Positions 42,056-51,016 of a stretch of DNA of 64,000 nt are shown in pieces. A program made the translations under genes and the position numbers. Numbering within the stretch: position 1 is the stretch's first letter; each line of letters starts with the position of its first letter. The notes beneath the pieces were generated by a model. The model made no database searches and had not been told where the DNA came from. It saw only the letters and a program-made list of their open reading frames with translations. The stretch is from RPQJ01 sp963778185 (GTDB lineage: Bacteria; Pseudomonadota; Gammaproteobacteria; Steroidobacterales; Steroidobacteraceae): NCBI GenBank assembly GCA_963778185.1, contig CAVZTF010000003.1:1302001-1366000 (forward strand), written 5' to 3'.

Positions 42056-42889
42056 TCAGCCGATCTCCCGCAACTCCTCGGGGGTGGGGCGTACCGCGGC
42101 GGCGGCCAGGTTCTCCTCCAGGTGCATCACCTGCGAAGTTCCCGGAATGGGCAGCATCGCCGGCGAACGTGCCAGCAACCAGGCGATGGCCGCCTGCGCG
42201 AACGACAGGCCGTGCCTGGTTGCCCAGGCCTCGAGCCTCGTCCGGGCAGTGCCGCTCCTGTCGCGCGGGCCCTGCGACAGCGGCGACCACGGGATGAACG
42301 CGATCCCGTCCCGCTCGCAGACCTCGAGCACCGCGTCCGACGACCGATCCGACACGTTGTAGCGGTTCTGCACCGAGACGACGTCGACAATCGCACGTGC
42401 CCGGGCCAGCTGGCCGGCGTCGACGTTCGAGACGCCGACGTGGCGGATCTTGCCCTCCTGCTTGAGCCGTGCGAGTTCGCCGATCGAGTCCTCCATCGGC
42501 ACGGCGGGATCGATCGCGTGCAGCTGGTAGAGATCGATGCGATCGAGCCGCAGGCGCCGGAGGCTGGCCTCGCAGGCGCAACGCAGGTGCTGCGGACGAC
42601 CGTCGCGTTCCCATTTCTCGCGCGTCGGCCGGACGATGCCGCCCTTGGTCGCGATCACCAGTCCGGCGGGATATGGATGCAGCGCCTCGGCGATCAGTCG
42701 CTCGCTGACGGCGGGACCGTAGGAATCGGCGGTATCGATGAAGTTCACGCCGAGCTCGACGGCCCGGCACAACACGCGTCGCGCCGCGTCGAGATCCGGC
42801 GGGTCGCCCCAGATGCCTTCGCCGGTGATGCGCATGGCACCGAATCCGAGCCGGCTCACCACCCTGTCTGCGCCGAGCGTGATCGCCAT
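42056..42889 (-). CDS. Aldo/keto reductase
   Basis: A 277-residue NADPH-dependent oxidoreductase of the AKR superfamily. The signature GVNFIDTADSYGPAVSERL carries the catalytic Asp and Tyr, VIATKGGI the catalytic Lys and LYQLHAIDP the His. The cofactor loop is PIPGTSQVMHLEENL. It resembles oxidoreductases acting on small aldehydes or quinones; the substrate is open. GGAGG precedes the ATG by six bases. The gene is divergent from the glycine-zipper gene. Confidence 0.92.
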   Translation of the reverse strand: MAITLGADRVVSRLGFGAMRITGEGIWGDPPDLDAARRVLCRAVELGVNFIDTADSYGPAVSERLIAEALHPYPAGLVIATKGGIVRPTREKWERDGRPQHLRCACEASLRRLRLDRIDLYQLHAIDPAVPMEDSIGELARLKQEGKIRHVGVSNVDAGQLARARAIVDVVSVQNRYNVSDRSSDAVLEVCERDGIAFIPWSPLSQGPRDRSGTARTRLEAWATRHGLSFAQAAIAWLLARSPAMLPIPGTSQVMHLEENLAAAAVRPTPEELREIG

Positions 42890-43063
42890 GGAAGTCCTCC
42901 CGGGCCCGTCCAGCGCGAGCTTACGCGGGTATTAAGTGAAGCGGCGTGGTCAGCGCCTGTGACGCAGGTCTCCGTCCGCCGCGGCGACGCCGCGCGACCG
43001 CCCTGCTGTCGCTAGCGTAATGGCCGTGACCCTGACCGGGTCCGCCGACCGAAGGTGAAAGCA

Positions 43064-43681
43064 ATGATTCCCCTCCGTCACCGCGCGATTCGTCCTGGGC
43101 GGCGCATGCTGGCCCGGGCGATCGTCGCCACGTCGCTCGCCTTGCCGTGCATCGCGCTTGCAGCACCGCCCTCCTGGGCGCCGGCACACGGATGGCGCAA
43201 GAAGAACGACCCCACCTATGCCGGCTACAGCGGCCGCCAGTGGGACTACGACTACGGTGTCCGCTCAGGGCACTGCGATCGTGCCGGAATCGGCGCGGTG
43301 CTCGGTGGCGTCGCCGGGGCGGCCATCGGCTCGGAGGTGGGCAAGGGCGACAACCGCGTCGTTGCCGTGGTCGTCGGGACGGTGATTGGTGCCGCCATCG
43401 GATCGGAGATCGGCCGCCGCATGGACAAGACCGACCGCTACTGCGTGGGACACTCCCTCGAGCTCGCGACTGCAGGGCAGACCGTGTCCTGGTCCAATCC
43501 GAACACCCGCGTCAGCTACCAGCTGACGCCGCTCGACAAGGGCGTGTCGGACGAGGGCTGCCGGAAGTTCCGCCTGGTCGCCACCGGCGGCTTCGGCTTG
43601 AGCGAGGGGCGCACCACCGCCTGCGCGGGCCCTGACGGCACCTGGAACCTCGCGCCCGACGCGCGGATGACCCGCCGCTAA
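43064..43681 (+). CDS. Glycine-zipper 2TM outer-membrane protein
   Basis: A 205-residue exported protein with a signal peptide (MLARAIVATSLALPCIALAAPP). It has a glycine-zipper core of two alternating small-residue segments (GIGAVLGGVAGAAIGSEVG and VVVGTVIGAAIGSEIGRRMD), as in the Rickettsia 17-kDa antigen group. A C-terminal domain has strands such as VSWSNPNTRVSYQLTPL. ATG 43064 has GAAGG eight bases upstream. It overlaps the 3' end of the convergent gene by four bases. Confidence 0.87.
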   Translation: MIPLRHRAIRPGRRMLARAIVATSLALPCIALAAPPSWAPAHGWRKKNDPTYAGYSGRQWDYDYGVRSGHCDRAGIGAVLGGVAGAAIGSEVGKGDNRVVAVVVGTVIGAAIGSEIGRRMDKTDRYCVGHSLELATAGQTVSWSNPNTRVSYQLTPLDKGVSDEGCRKFRLVATGGFGLSEGRTTACAGPDGTWNLAPDARMTRR

Positions 43682-44145
43682 TCGCAGGGGTAGGTCGCCT
43701 GCAGGGCCTCGTAGAAGACCTCGGCGGTCGGGCGCTTGAGATCGTCGGGGTGCTTCGCGAGGTGGGCGAGTACCGCGCGCACGTAGTCGGGCGTAGTGAC
43801 TGCCGGCGGGCTGCAGACGCCAAGCAATCGTGCCAGATCCTGCGCCTGGAATTGCTTGAAGATCTCGTCCGAGTCCAGCCTGTACTTGACCACGATCTGC
43901 GACCCGAAACTGAGTGCGCCGATCTGGGACCCGATGCGCAGCCCGTTCAGCAATCCCTTGGTCATGCCAAGGCAATAGGTAACGTCGAGATCACTGACGC
44001 CCTTGTCGCCCTCCAGCGCCTTCACATACGCCTGGCAGTAGCTGCGCCATTCGCTGGCGGGCGGATGAACTTCGTCCGCGCGGGCGGTGGAGGCGGCGGC
44101 CGCCAGGGATACGACGACCAGGAGCAGGAAATGGAAAGTCGACAT
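43678..44145 (-). CDS. Exported Rap1a/Tai-like family protein
   Basis: A 155-residue exported protein with a signal peptide (FHFLLLVVVSLAAAASTARA). The spacing of cysteines (YCQAYVKAL, TYCLGMTKGLL, GVCSPP, ATYPCD) and the segment YVRAVLAHLAKHPDDL match the Rap1a/Tai family. Some members are immunity proteins against periplasmic amidase effectors, but many are widespread without an effector neighbour. No type VI effector gene is adjacent, so immunity is not established. Start at ATG 44145; GTG 44160 is an alternative. Confidence 0.75.
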   Translation of the reverse strand: MSTFHFLLLVVVSLAAAASTARADEVHPPASEWRSYCQAYVKALEGDKGVSDLDVTYCLGMTKGLLNGLRIGSQIGALSFGSQIVVKYRLDSDEIFKQFQAQDLARLLGVCSPPAVTTPDYVRAVLAHLAKHPDDLKRPTAEVFYEALQATYPCD

Positions 44146-44192
44146 GCGCTTCGTCCGCACCAGGGTGGACTGAGAATGTCGCCTTTTCCACC

Positions 44193-45404
44193 TCAGCCCG
44201 CAACTGCGTGCGGCGGAAGCTTCGCGAGCACTTCGGCGACGTAGGACGGGACGACCTCCCCGAGCGGCAGGTCGCGCCCGACGCGCTCGGACAGGTACCA
44301 GCGATGCTCGAGCAGCTGGTGGAAGATTTCCGCCGGGTCCAGCTTCGCCGCCTGCCCCGGTGGAATCGCGGCAAGGGCCGGCCGGTAGACCTCCTCGAGC
44401 CAGCGTCGGGCCGCCACCTGCTCCGGCAGCTGCCGGCCGTCGATCCCGCTGTGCCAGGCCCGGAAGTGGTCGAGGTCATTCAACATGCGCCGCGCCTGGT
44501 TTTCCTGGACGTCGAGGCCGGTGAGCGACTCGAGCCGCCGGCGGTGATGACCCGGTTCGACGACCTGCACGCGCAGCCGGACCTTGTGCCCACCCTCGAT
44601 GGTCTGGATGTCGAGGTCCTCGACGTCGAAGCCGAGGTCGTTCAAACGCTTGATGCGTGAATCGATGCGGAACTGCTCCTGCGCCGCGAACACTTCCTCG
44701 CGCGTGAGTTCGGCCCACAGGTGTTCGTAACGCGCGATGAGCCCGGCCGCGAGCTCGACGGGATCGAGTCCTTGCGGCAGGCCGAACCCCGCCTGGATGT
44801 CCATGAATTCGCCGGCGACGTTCTCCTCGGCGATCTGCAGATCGTGGCGGCGCTGGCCGTTCGACAGCGTCGGGTGCATCTCGCCCGTTTCGGCGTCCAC
44901 CAGGTAGGCGGAGTAACGGCCGGCGTCGAGGCGGAACAGCGCGTTCGACAGCGAGCAGTCGCCCCAGAAGAAGCCCGCGAGGTGCAGGTTCACGAGCAGG
45001 TCGGCAAGCGCATCGAGCAGCTGGTATGCCTGCGTCGCGGAGACGCCGCGCGAGATCACGTGCCGGAACGGCATCGAGTGCTGCAGGAAGCGCGTAACCA
45101 GCAGCCCACGCTTCTCGCCGCCCGCAGGCACCGGGCGATCGATCACCAGTCCGACCGGCTCGACGACCGGCAGGTTCAATGTCTCGAGCGAACGCAGCAT
45201 CGCGTACTCGCGCGTCGCGACGTGCTCGAGCAGTTCCTTGATCGCGTAGATCGCTCCGTGATGCGCCACGAAGCGCACGGGGTTGCGGTGCAGTCCGCTC
45301 TCGACGTGCGTGCACGACTCCTCGGGCCATCGCTCGAGCGGCGTGGACCAGGGCAGCTCGAGGCCCGTGGGGTAGTGTTCTCCCTTGGCGAGCCTGAAGC
45401 GCAC
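44193..45404 (-). CDS. DUF4032 protein with kinase-like domain
   Basis: A 403-residue protein. The first ~200 residues resemble a lipopolysaccharide-kinase-type fold: AIYAIKELLEHVATREYAML (Lys and Glu), the catalytic-loop-like FFWGDCSLSNALF and the metal-site-like YLVDAETGEM. The rest is DUF4032 (FGFD... region, RIDSRIKRLNDLGFDVEDL, WLEEVYRPALAAIP). These residues suggest a working phosphotransferase. It is the last gene of the maltodextrin run, 21 bases after malQ, so a sugar or sugar-derived substrate is plausible but inferred. GTG start. Confidence 0.8.
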   Translation of the reverse strand: MRFRLAKGEHYPTGLELPWSTPLERWPEESCTHVESGLHRNPVRFVAHHGAIYAIKELLEHVATREYAMLRSLETLNLPVVEPVGLVIDRPVPAGGEKRGLLVTRFLQHSMPFRHVISRGVSATQAYQLLDALADLLVNLHLAGFFWGDCSLSNALFRLDAGRYSAYLVDAETGEMHPTLSNGQRRHDLQIAEENVAGEFMDIQAGFGLPQGLDPVELAAGLIARYEHLWAELTREEVFAAQEQFRIDSRIKRLNDLGFDVEDLDIQTIEGGHKVRLRVQVVEPGHHRRRLESLTGLDVQENQARRMLNDLDHFRAWHSGIDGRQLPEQVAARRWLEEVYRPALAAIPPGQAAKLDPAEIFHQLLEHRWYLSERVGRDLPLGEVVPSYVAEVLAKLPPHAVAG

Positions 45405-45425
45405 GGGCGTCGCGGCGGCCGGGAC

Positions 45426-47609
45426 TCAGGAGGAACGCGCCTGCTGCACTTCGCGGAACAGGCTGCCGACGGACTCGCGCGCGAACAGGTCCTCGAGGCC
45501 CTCGGTCACCTTGCGCTGCCAGTTCGCATGCTCGTCACTGGTGCCCGGGACGTTCACCGGGTCGGCCATGCCCATCAGGTCCTCGACCTGCAGGACCACC
45601 AGCGCCGCCGCGCTGCGCGCGAGGTACAGGTGGACCGCGCGGGCGAGCGACTCGCCGTACGGGGCCTCCGGTCCTGCGCAGTCCGTCGGGCGCAGGCCGA
45701 CGGATTCGAGCGCGGCCAACAGCTGGGCGCGATCGCGCACGCGCTCGTCGAGCACGTAGCGGCGGATCTCCTCGCCCGGAAAGAGGCTCAGGCGATCCCT
45801 CAACGCGAGGTCGCGCCCCTCCCAGTAACCGCGCAGCGTCGGCAGGTCGTGCGTCGTGACGGTCGCGATTGCGCGGCGGACGTACTCCTCGGGTCGGCGG
45901 AAGCGGCCGTCGGCGTGCTTCTCGAACAACAGCACCTTGTAGGAATAGACGGCGCCCTCCGCCATGGCGTGGCGCATCTCGTCAGGAACGGTGCCGAGGT
46001 CCTCGCCCACGACCAGGCAGCGGTGCTGCGCGCTTTCGAGCGCGAGCACCGACATCAAGTCGTCGAGCGGATAGTGGACGTAGCCGCCGTCGTTCGCGCC
46101 CAGCCCCACAGGTACCCACCACTGACGGAACAGCGCCATGACGTGGTCGAGCCGCAGGGCACCGAAGTGCCGCATGTTGGCTGCCACAAGGTCGCGAAAT
46201 GGCCGGTAGCGCTCGGCAATGAGCGCGTGCGGGTCCTGCGGGGGAATGCCCCAGTCCTGGCCCTTGAGCGCGAGCGGGTCCGGCGGCGCACCCACCCCGG
46301 CGCCCATGCGATAGACCTGTTGGTCGGACCAGGTCTCGGAGCCGGCCGGGTTGACGCCGACGGCGTAGTCACCGTAGAGGCCGAGTGCCATGCCGAGATC
46401 GCGCGCGAGCTGCTGCACCTGGGCGAGCTGCTCGTCAGCCACCCACTGCATCCAGGCGTGAAACTCGACCAGCTCGTGATGAGCGGACTCGAATTCCCGG
46501 GCGCCGGGATGCTGCGGATCGCGCAGCTCCGCGGGCCACGCCGGCCAGCCCCAGTACCGCCCGGCGTCCTGGGCCCGGAGATGCTCGTCGATCGCGTCGT
46601 GCAGCGCGTGCAGCCTGAGCGGCTCGCCGCGTTCCTGCACGTACATGCGGAACGCCGCCGCGCGCTCGGAGGCGCGCGCGAGATGCTCGGCGGCGAAGTG
46701 CCGATGGACGAGGCGCAGCACCGGCAGCTTGGCGCGCGCGACGCCGGGGTAGTCCACGTTCGCCGTCGCACGCAATCGTGCGAGCTCCGCCTGGAATTGC
46801 GGTTCGGCGACGGCACGGCCGGCCGCCAGGCACTCCGCGAATTCCGGCACCTGCTCCACATCGATGTAGAGCACGTTCAGGAAATGCCGAGTCGAGGGGC
46901 TGTAGGGGCTGAAGTGCGCGGGATTGGCGGGGAACAGCGCGTGCAACGGATTCAGCCCGATGAAGGCCGCTCCATGCGGGGCGCAGCGGCGCACCAGGGT
47001 TTCGAGGTCCCCGAAGTCGCCGATGCCCCAGTTTGCCTGCGAGCGCAACGTGTAGAGCTGCACGGCCACACCCCACAGCCGGCTGCCGCGCGACAGCACG
47101 GCCGGCTCGTAGCTGCGTATCGGCGCGGCGATGAGCGCGCACTCCGCTGAGGAGCCCTCGACACCGTGCGCGTGCAGCGAGTGATAGCCCTGTGGCACGT
47201 CGTCCGGCAGGACGAGCAACCTGCGCGTGCGCCAGCGACCCTCGACCTCGGCGCGCTCGAGCTCCGTCAGGTCGCCGGCCCGGACGCTGCCTTCGATCGC
47301 ACGGCCGCTGGCGAGCCGCAGGGTCCATGCGACCGGACGCTCGAGCTGGTCCGCGGGCATTGCGACGACGACACCCGTGCGTCCCGGCCGGATCACCGCG
47401 ACCGCCGGCAGCGGCGAGCGCCAGCGCTCAGCGTCGAGCTCGGCGATCTCGTGCTGGATCGCGGGCACATCGTCCACGCGGCAGCCCATGGCGGAGAGGA
47501 TCGCCGTCTTCGTCGTCGGGCTGAACGCCCTGAGCTCGCCGCGATACGTGTAGTACGCATCACCGATGCCGCGCTGGCGTGCAAGGCGGTCGAGCAGCGA
47601 GTCGAGCAT
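45426..47609 (-). CDS. malQ: 4-alpha-glucanotransferase
   Basis: A 727-residue GH77 amylomaltase that moves glucan units between maltodextrins in the cytoplasm. The N-terminal ~160 residues are the family's extra domain (MLDSLLDRLARQRGIGDAYY). Catalytic and conserved motifs: NWGIGDFGDLETL, FSPYSPSTRHFLNVLYID, the nucleophile in LRLDHVMALFRQWW, the acid in VVGEDLGTVPDEM, and TTHDLPTLRGYW. The gene starts two bases after the upstream stop and is part of the maltodextrin transcript. Confidence 0.95.
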   Translation of the reverse strand: MLDSLLDRLARQRGIGDAYYTYRGELRAFSPTTKTAILSAMGCRVDDVPAIQHEIAELDAERWRSPLPAVAVIRPGRTGVVVAMPADQLERPVAWTLRLASGRAIEGSVRAGDLTELERAEVEGRWRTRRLLVLPDDVPQGYHSLHAHGVEGSSAECALIAAPIRSYEPAVLSRGSRLWGVAVQLYTLRSQANWGIGDFGDLETLVRRCAPHGAAFIGLNPLHALFPANPAHFSPYSPSTRHFLNVLYIDVEQVPEFAECLAAGRAVAEPQFQAELARLRATANVDYPGVARAKLPVLRLVHRHFAAEHLARASERAAAFRMYVQERGEPLRLHALHDAIDEHLRAQDAGRYWGWPAWPAELRDPQHPGAREFESAHHELVEFHAWMQWVADEQLAQVQQLARDLGMALGLYGDYAVGVNPAGSETWSDQQVYRMGAGVGAPPDPLALKGQDWGIPPQDPHALIAERYRPFRDLVAANMRHFGALRLDHVMALFRQWWVPVGLGANDGGYVHYPLDDLMSVLALESAQHRCLVVGEDLGTVPDEMRHAMAEGAVYSYKVLLFEKHADGRFRRPEEYVRRAIATVTTHDLPTLRGYWEGRDLALRDRLSLFPGEEIRRYVLDERVRDRAQLLAALESVGLRPTDCAGPEAPYGESLARAVHLYLARSAAALVVLQVEDLMGMADPVNVPGTSDEHANWQRKVTEGLEDLFARESVGSLFREVQQARSS

Positions 47610-47611
47610 GT

Positions 47612-48781
47612 TCAGAGCTCGGAGAGGATCTTGCGGCGCAGCTCGTCGTACTCGGCCTGCGTGACCAGGCCCTCCTCAAGCAGCTGATTGAGCGCGCGCA
47701 GGCGAGCCGGCGCTGCGCGGCGTTCCGTCGTCGATGGTGCGGTGGCGGGGGCCGTCCCGGCTGGCGTCGCGGCTTCGAGCCGCGCCGCCTGTTCCACGGT
47801 GAGCGGCACCCCTGTCGGCGGCACGGCAGCCTTGCCGTCGGGCGCGACGCCCGGCACCGCGGCCAGGCGGCCCGCGACGGTGTCGTAATCCGCGAGCGCC
47901 GTCGCCTGCGTCTCGGGATCCGGAGCGAGCAGGTCGATGACCGGCGGGGTTCCCGGGTCCGTGTCGGAGCGTATGCCCCACAGGTTCGACCGGATCCCGG
48001 TCCCTACGCCCATCACCATCAGCATCGAATTGCCCGGGTTCAGCAGGCCAGGCTGCGACGCCTGCTCGAGGTCGGCGCCGGTGACGATGACCGTGTACCC
48101 CCAGGACTGGCTCGGGACCCCGCCGAGGAATTCGCCCGGTACCTGGAACTCGACCTTGCGTCCCGAAACCCGCACCTTGCTCGGGAAGAAATACCGTTCA
48201 TCGACCTGCGCCTCGGACCGGCCTTGCAGCGCCTCGAGTTCCTGCTTCGAGACCTTGCCCTGCTTCGCGCGAAGGTCGGCCTCGAAAACCCGGTCGAAGT
48301 ACAGCTGCAACACCGTGCGCGCGATGTCCGGGCGCGGGGTCAGGACGATGCACTTCTCCCATGCAAACTGGCGATCGATCGTCACGCCGCGGCCCGGGAT
48401 GGCGTCAGTCTGGCCCAGGCCGGCAATGCGGTCCTGGTCCACGTATACGTCGAGATTGAAGGTGTAGAACCCGTTGCGGGCGAGGCGGTCGACGGGAACC
48501 TGGCCCACCTCCGTAACCTGGCCTACCGGGCTGCGGATCGGCTGGCCCATCTCGGCGACAAACCAGATCCCGTCCGCGCGCTGCTCGGCCGAAACCCTCA
48601 CGAGGTCCAGGTCGCCTTTCTGCAGGTCGGGCCGGTTCGGATAGAGGAGCACCCCACCGCCGTCGTCGTCGCTGCGCGTGTCGTCGAGCGAGAACAACTG
48701 CTCCGCCCTTGCACCGCCGGACCCGACCAGGAGCACGCCTGCAAGCAGGGCGGCGGACGATTTCTGTGTGAGTGTGGACAT
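47612..48781 (-). CDS. Exported glucodextranase-C/DOMON-like protein with SHOCT tail
   Basis: A 389-residue exported protein with a signal peptide ending GGARAEQ. The middle part (about residues 35-285) resembles the C-terminal carbohydrate-associated domain of glucodextranase (PF09985-like): FSLDDTRSDDDGGG, TFNLDVYVDQD, WEKCIVLTP and SWGYTVIVTGAD. The last ~27 residues form a SHOCT helix pair (LNQLLEEGLVTQAEYDELRR). It is a paralog of the protein at 51017-51829. The start is only about ten bases from the T tract of a strong terminator. Glucan binding is inferred. Confidence 0.8.
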   Translation of the reverse strand: MSTLTQKSSAALLAGVLLVGSGGARAEQLFSLDDTRSDDDGGGVLLYPNRPDLQKGDLDLVRVSAEQRADGIWFVAEMGQPIRSPVGQVTEVGQVPVDRLARNGFYTFNLDVYVDQDRIAGLGQTDAIPGRGVTIDRQFAWEKCIVLTPRPDIARTVLQLYFDRVFEADLRAKQGKVSKQELEALQGRSEAQVDERYFFPSKVRVSGRKVEFQVPGEFLGGVPSQSWGYTVIVTGADLEQASQPGLLNPGNSMLMVMGVGTGIRSNLWGIRSDTDPGTPPVIDLLAPDPETQATALADYDTVAGRLAAVPGVAPDGKAAVPPTGVPLTVEQAARLEAATPAGTAPATAPSTTERRAAPARLRALNQLLEEGLVTQAEYDELRRKILSEL

Positions 48782-48791
48782 CAGTACTGCC

Positions 48792-48827
48792 GAAAAACAG
48801 GGGCGGCCACGCACGCGTGGCCGCCCC
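48792..48827 (-). terminator. Strong intrinsic terminator/attenuator in maltodextrin operon
   Basis: A perfect 12-bp stem (48816-48827 with 48800-48811) and a 4-base loop are followed on the minus strand by TGTTTTT. It lies between the outer-membrane barrel gene and the second DOMON-like gene, 25 bases after the barrel stop and ending about ten bases before the next start codon. Confidence 0.85.
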
Positions 48828-48851
48828 GGGGGGACCCTGCGCCTTGCGGCC

Positions 48852-50984
48852 TCAGAAGTTCAACTTCATCCAGACTTTCATGCGGTACTGGCCGAGGCTC
48901 AGTTCGTCGGTCCGGATGTTGCCGAGCGGAGTGGCCACGGTGCCACCGGCCGGCACCAGCTTCACGCGCCTGCCGTCTAGGTCCGTGTAGAACTCCGGAT
49001 CGTACGTGCCCCAGAAGTAGTCCACGGTGCCGCCGAATTCGACTCCCGACAGGAAGTAGCTGAAGTTCAGGCCGACCCGGTCCTTGGTGTGCTGGCCCGT
49101 GAGGTACTCGATGAAGCCAAAGGCGTTGCTAGACTCCCAGGAGAGCCCCACCGGCGCGACGTCGATCGTGCCGTCGATCAACTCCACCTCGTTGTGCTCG
49201 TAGATCAGAGTAGCGTACAGGTCCGGCGTCAACTGGTACCCGGCACTCAGACCGAGGGTGTCGTAGTCCGCCTGGCGGTCGTCGCACTCCACGCAGCCGC
49301 CGAGACCGACGTTCGGGATCCAGTCGGGGTTCATGTTGCCGGCCGCCAGCGGGTAACCGTCGTACGCGTCCGCGAGCAGGCCCGACTTCGTGACGCGATC
49401 GTCCTCGTCGGAGACGTACTTGTACCGCGCCATCAGGTCAACGCCCTTGCCGAGGTCGAGCGTGTATTTCACCTTCAGCGCGAAGATCTGCATCAGGCGG
49501 TCCTGGTACGGCGCATACGACGAGCGCGTGTCGCCGCCGAGGCCCCAGGCGTGCGTGCCCTCGACTCGCGGGTAGATGCAGCCGACGTCCTTGTCGCTGC
49601 CGCCGCAGGCCTGCCAGTTCGTGTTGAAGTCGATGTAGCTGTACTCGCCGGAGAACTCCCAGTCGCCCAGGGTGTACTTCGGCACCAGCGTCACGCCTTT
49701 CCACCCGGTCACGCTGTAGGCGACGGGCTCGTCGAAGTCCGTGATGCTGTTTTCGGCGAGGCCGCCCGAGACGACCTGCTGTACCTCACCGTTCCATCCG
49801 CCGTAGCCGAGGCCGGCCTGCGTGGATTCGGGGGCGTTGTAGTTCGTGGTGGCGAAGTTGTACTGCGGCTTGGCCCACTGCCAGGTCGCCTCCTGGCCTT
49901 CGGTCAGCAGCACGTCCGCCTCGCGCCGCGCGGCCGCGAGCGACACGTAGTCCGAGCCGATGTCGAAGAACTGCACCGCAAGCGACAGGCCTTCCAGGAA
50001 GAACTGGTTGAAGTCGAGGTTGAGCACGAAGGCGTCGTCGCTGGCGCTTTCCTTCAGGGCGGGCGTGTAGCGGCAGCTCTCGAGGAGGTTGCTGTCGCAC
50101 TCCGCGTCATCGAGGCCGTAGTCGGTGTAGTAATAGGCTCCCTTGATGTCCACGAAATCGAAGCCGGAATACTGTCCTTTGAGCGCCAGGACCGTATTGT
50201 CCCAGCGCGTCTGGACGCCCACGCCGTTCAGCAGGTTGGGGTCGTCGGGGTCCCGTTCCTCGTCCTTGGCGTACGAGGCGATCAAGGTCGCGTTCCAGTC
50301 CGGGCCCGGCGAGTACTTGAGCTGCCCGACCCAGTTCGCGTCGTTGGCGAAGAGGTCGCCCGTGCTGTACTGGGAGCCTTGGTAGGTGACCATGGATACG
50401 CGGGCGAGGTCCCAGCGCAGGTCCCTGCCCAGCGCCGATCCCTGGAACAGGAAGCCCGAGATGTTGTCCCGGTCGATGTACCGGGTCTTGCCCTGGGTCC
50501 AGGCGTCGAACATGCCCCAGTCGTTGCTGCCGATCGACGCGGAGTCGATCCAGTCGTACCCCGGCGTCAGGATCACCCGGGCGCCCCGCAGCTTGATGTA
50601 CTGGTTGCAGCGCGGGTCGGCTTCGTCGCACCTCCCGGGAGAGGCCGTACCCGGAACCTGGAAGCCCGCGTAGTTCGTCCAGAACGCCCGGTGCAGGCGG
50701 CTCTGGATGCGGACGTAGAACTCGACCTCCTTCGAGACCTGCGAACTCAGCTTCAGGTCGACCTCGAAGCCCTGGCCCTGGTCGCCGCCCGACTCGCCGG
50801 GGGTCGTGTCGAAGTTGCTGGAGAGGCTGAACTCGTTGCGCCGGTTGCCGTCCAGGAACTTGGCGTAGATGCTGCCGGACCACTTGAGCTGGCCGTACTC
50901 GCTCGACTGCTGGGCGTCGCTTGCAAACGGCGCCAGCGACAGCGCCGCCGCGACAATCGCAAGACTCGAAATGCGAAGATTCAT
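48852..50984 (-). CDS. Outer-membrane beta-barrel, probable maltodextrin porin
   Basis: A 710-residue outer-membrane protein with a signal peptide (ISSLAIVAAALSLAPFASDA). It consists of alternating amphipathic strands ending in KVWMKLNF, with the terminal Phe expected of assembled barrels. There is no TonB box or plug, so it should be a passive or specific porin rather than a TonB-dependent receptor. Pairs of Cys in loops (RCDEADPRCNQ, CDSNLLESC, GGCVECDD) suggest disulfides. GGGGGA precedes the ATG. Its place after malG in the operon suggests maltodextrin passage. It does not look like LamB. Confidence 0.82.
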   Translation of the reverse strand: MNLRISSLAIVAAALSLAPFASDAQQSSEYGQLKWSGSIYAKFLDGNRRNEFSLSSNFDTTPGESGGDQGQGFEVDLKLSSQVSKEVEFYVRIQSRLHRAFWTNYAGFQVPGTASPGRCDEADPRCNQYIKLRGARVILTPGYDWIDSASIGSNDWGMFDAWTQGKTRYIDRDNISGFLFQGSALGRDLRWDLARVSMVTYQGSQYSTGDLFANDANWVGQLKYSPGPDWNATLIASYAKDEERDPDDPNLLNGVGVQTRWDNTVLALKGQYSGFDFVDIKGAYYYTDYGLDDAECDSNLLESCRYTPALKESASDDAFVLNLDFNQFFLEGLSLAVQFFDIGSDYVSLAAARREADVLLTEGQEATWQWAKPQYNFATTNYNAPESTQAGLGYGGWNGEVQQVVSGGLAENSITDFDEPVAYSVTGWKGVTLVPKYTLGDWEFSGEYSYIDFNTNWQACGGSDKDVGCIYPRVEGTHAWGLGGDTRSSYAPYQDRLMQIFALKVKYTLDLGKGVDLMARYKYVSDEDDRVTKSGLLADAYDGYPLAAGNMNPDWIPNVGLGGCVECDDRQADYDTLGLSAGYQLTPDLYATLIYEHNEVELIDGTIDVAPVGLSWESSNAFGFIEYLTGQHTKDRVGLNFSYFLSGVEFGGTVDYFWGTYDPEFYTDLDGRRVKLVPAGGTVATPLGNIRTDELSLGQYRMKVWMKLNF

Positions 50985-51016
50985 GTTGTTGTCCCCCGTG
51001 ACCGGGCTGCCGTCCC

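Noticed and set aside
43678..44145. Type VI secretion immunity locus
   Set aside because: The Rap1a-like protein has no effector, VgrG, Hcp or PAAR neighbour in the window.
44721..47150. A long plus-strand open frame opposite malQ and the DUF4032 gene
   Set aside because: Shadow of GC-rich coding on the minus strand, no start context and no motif.
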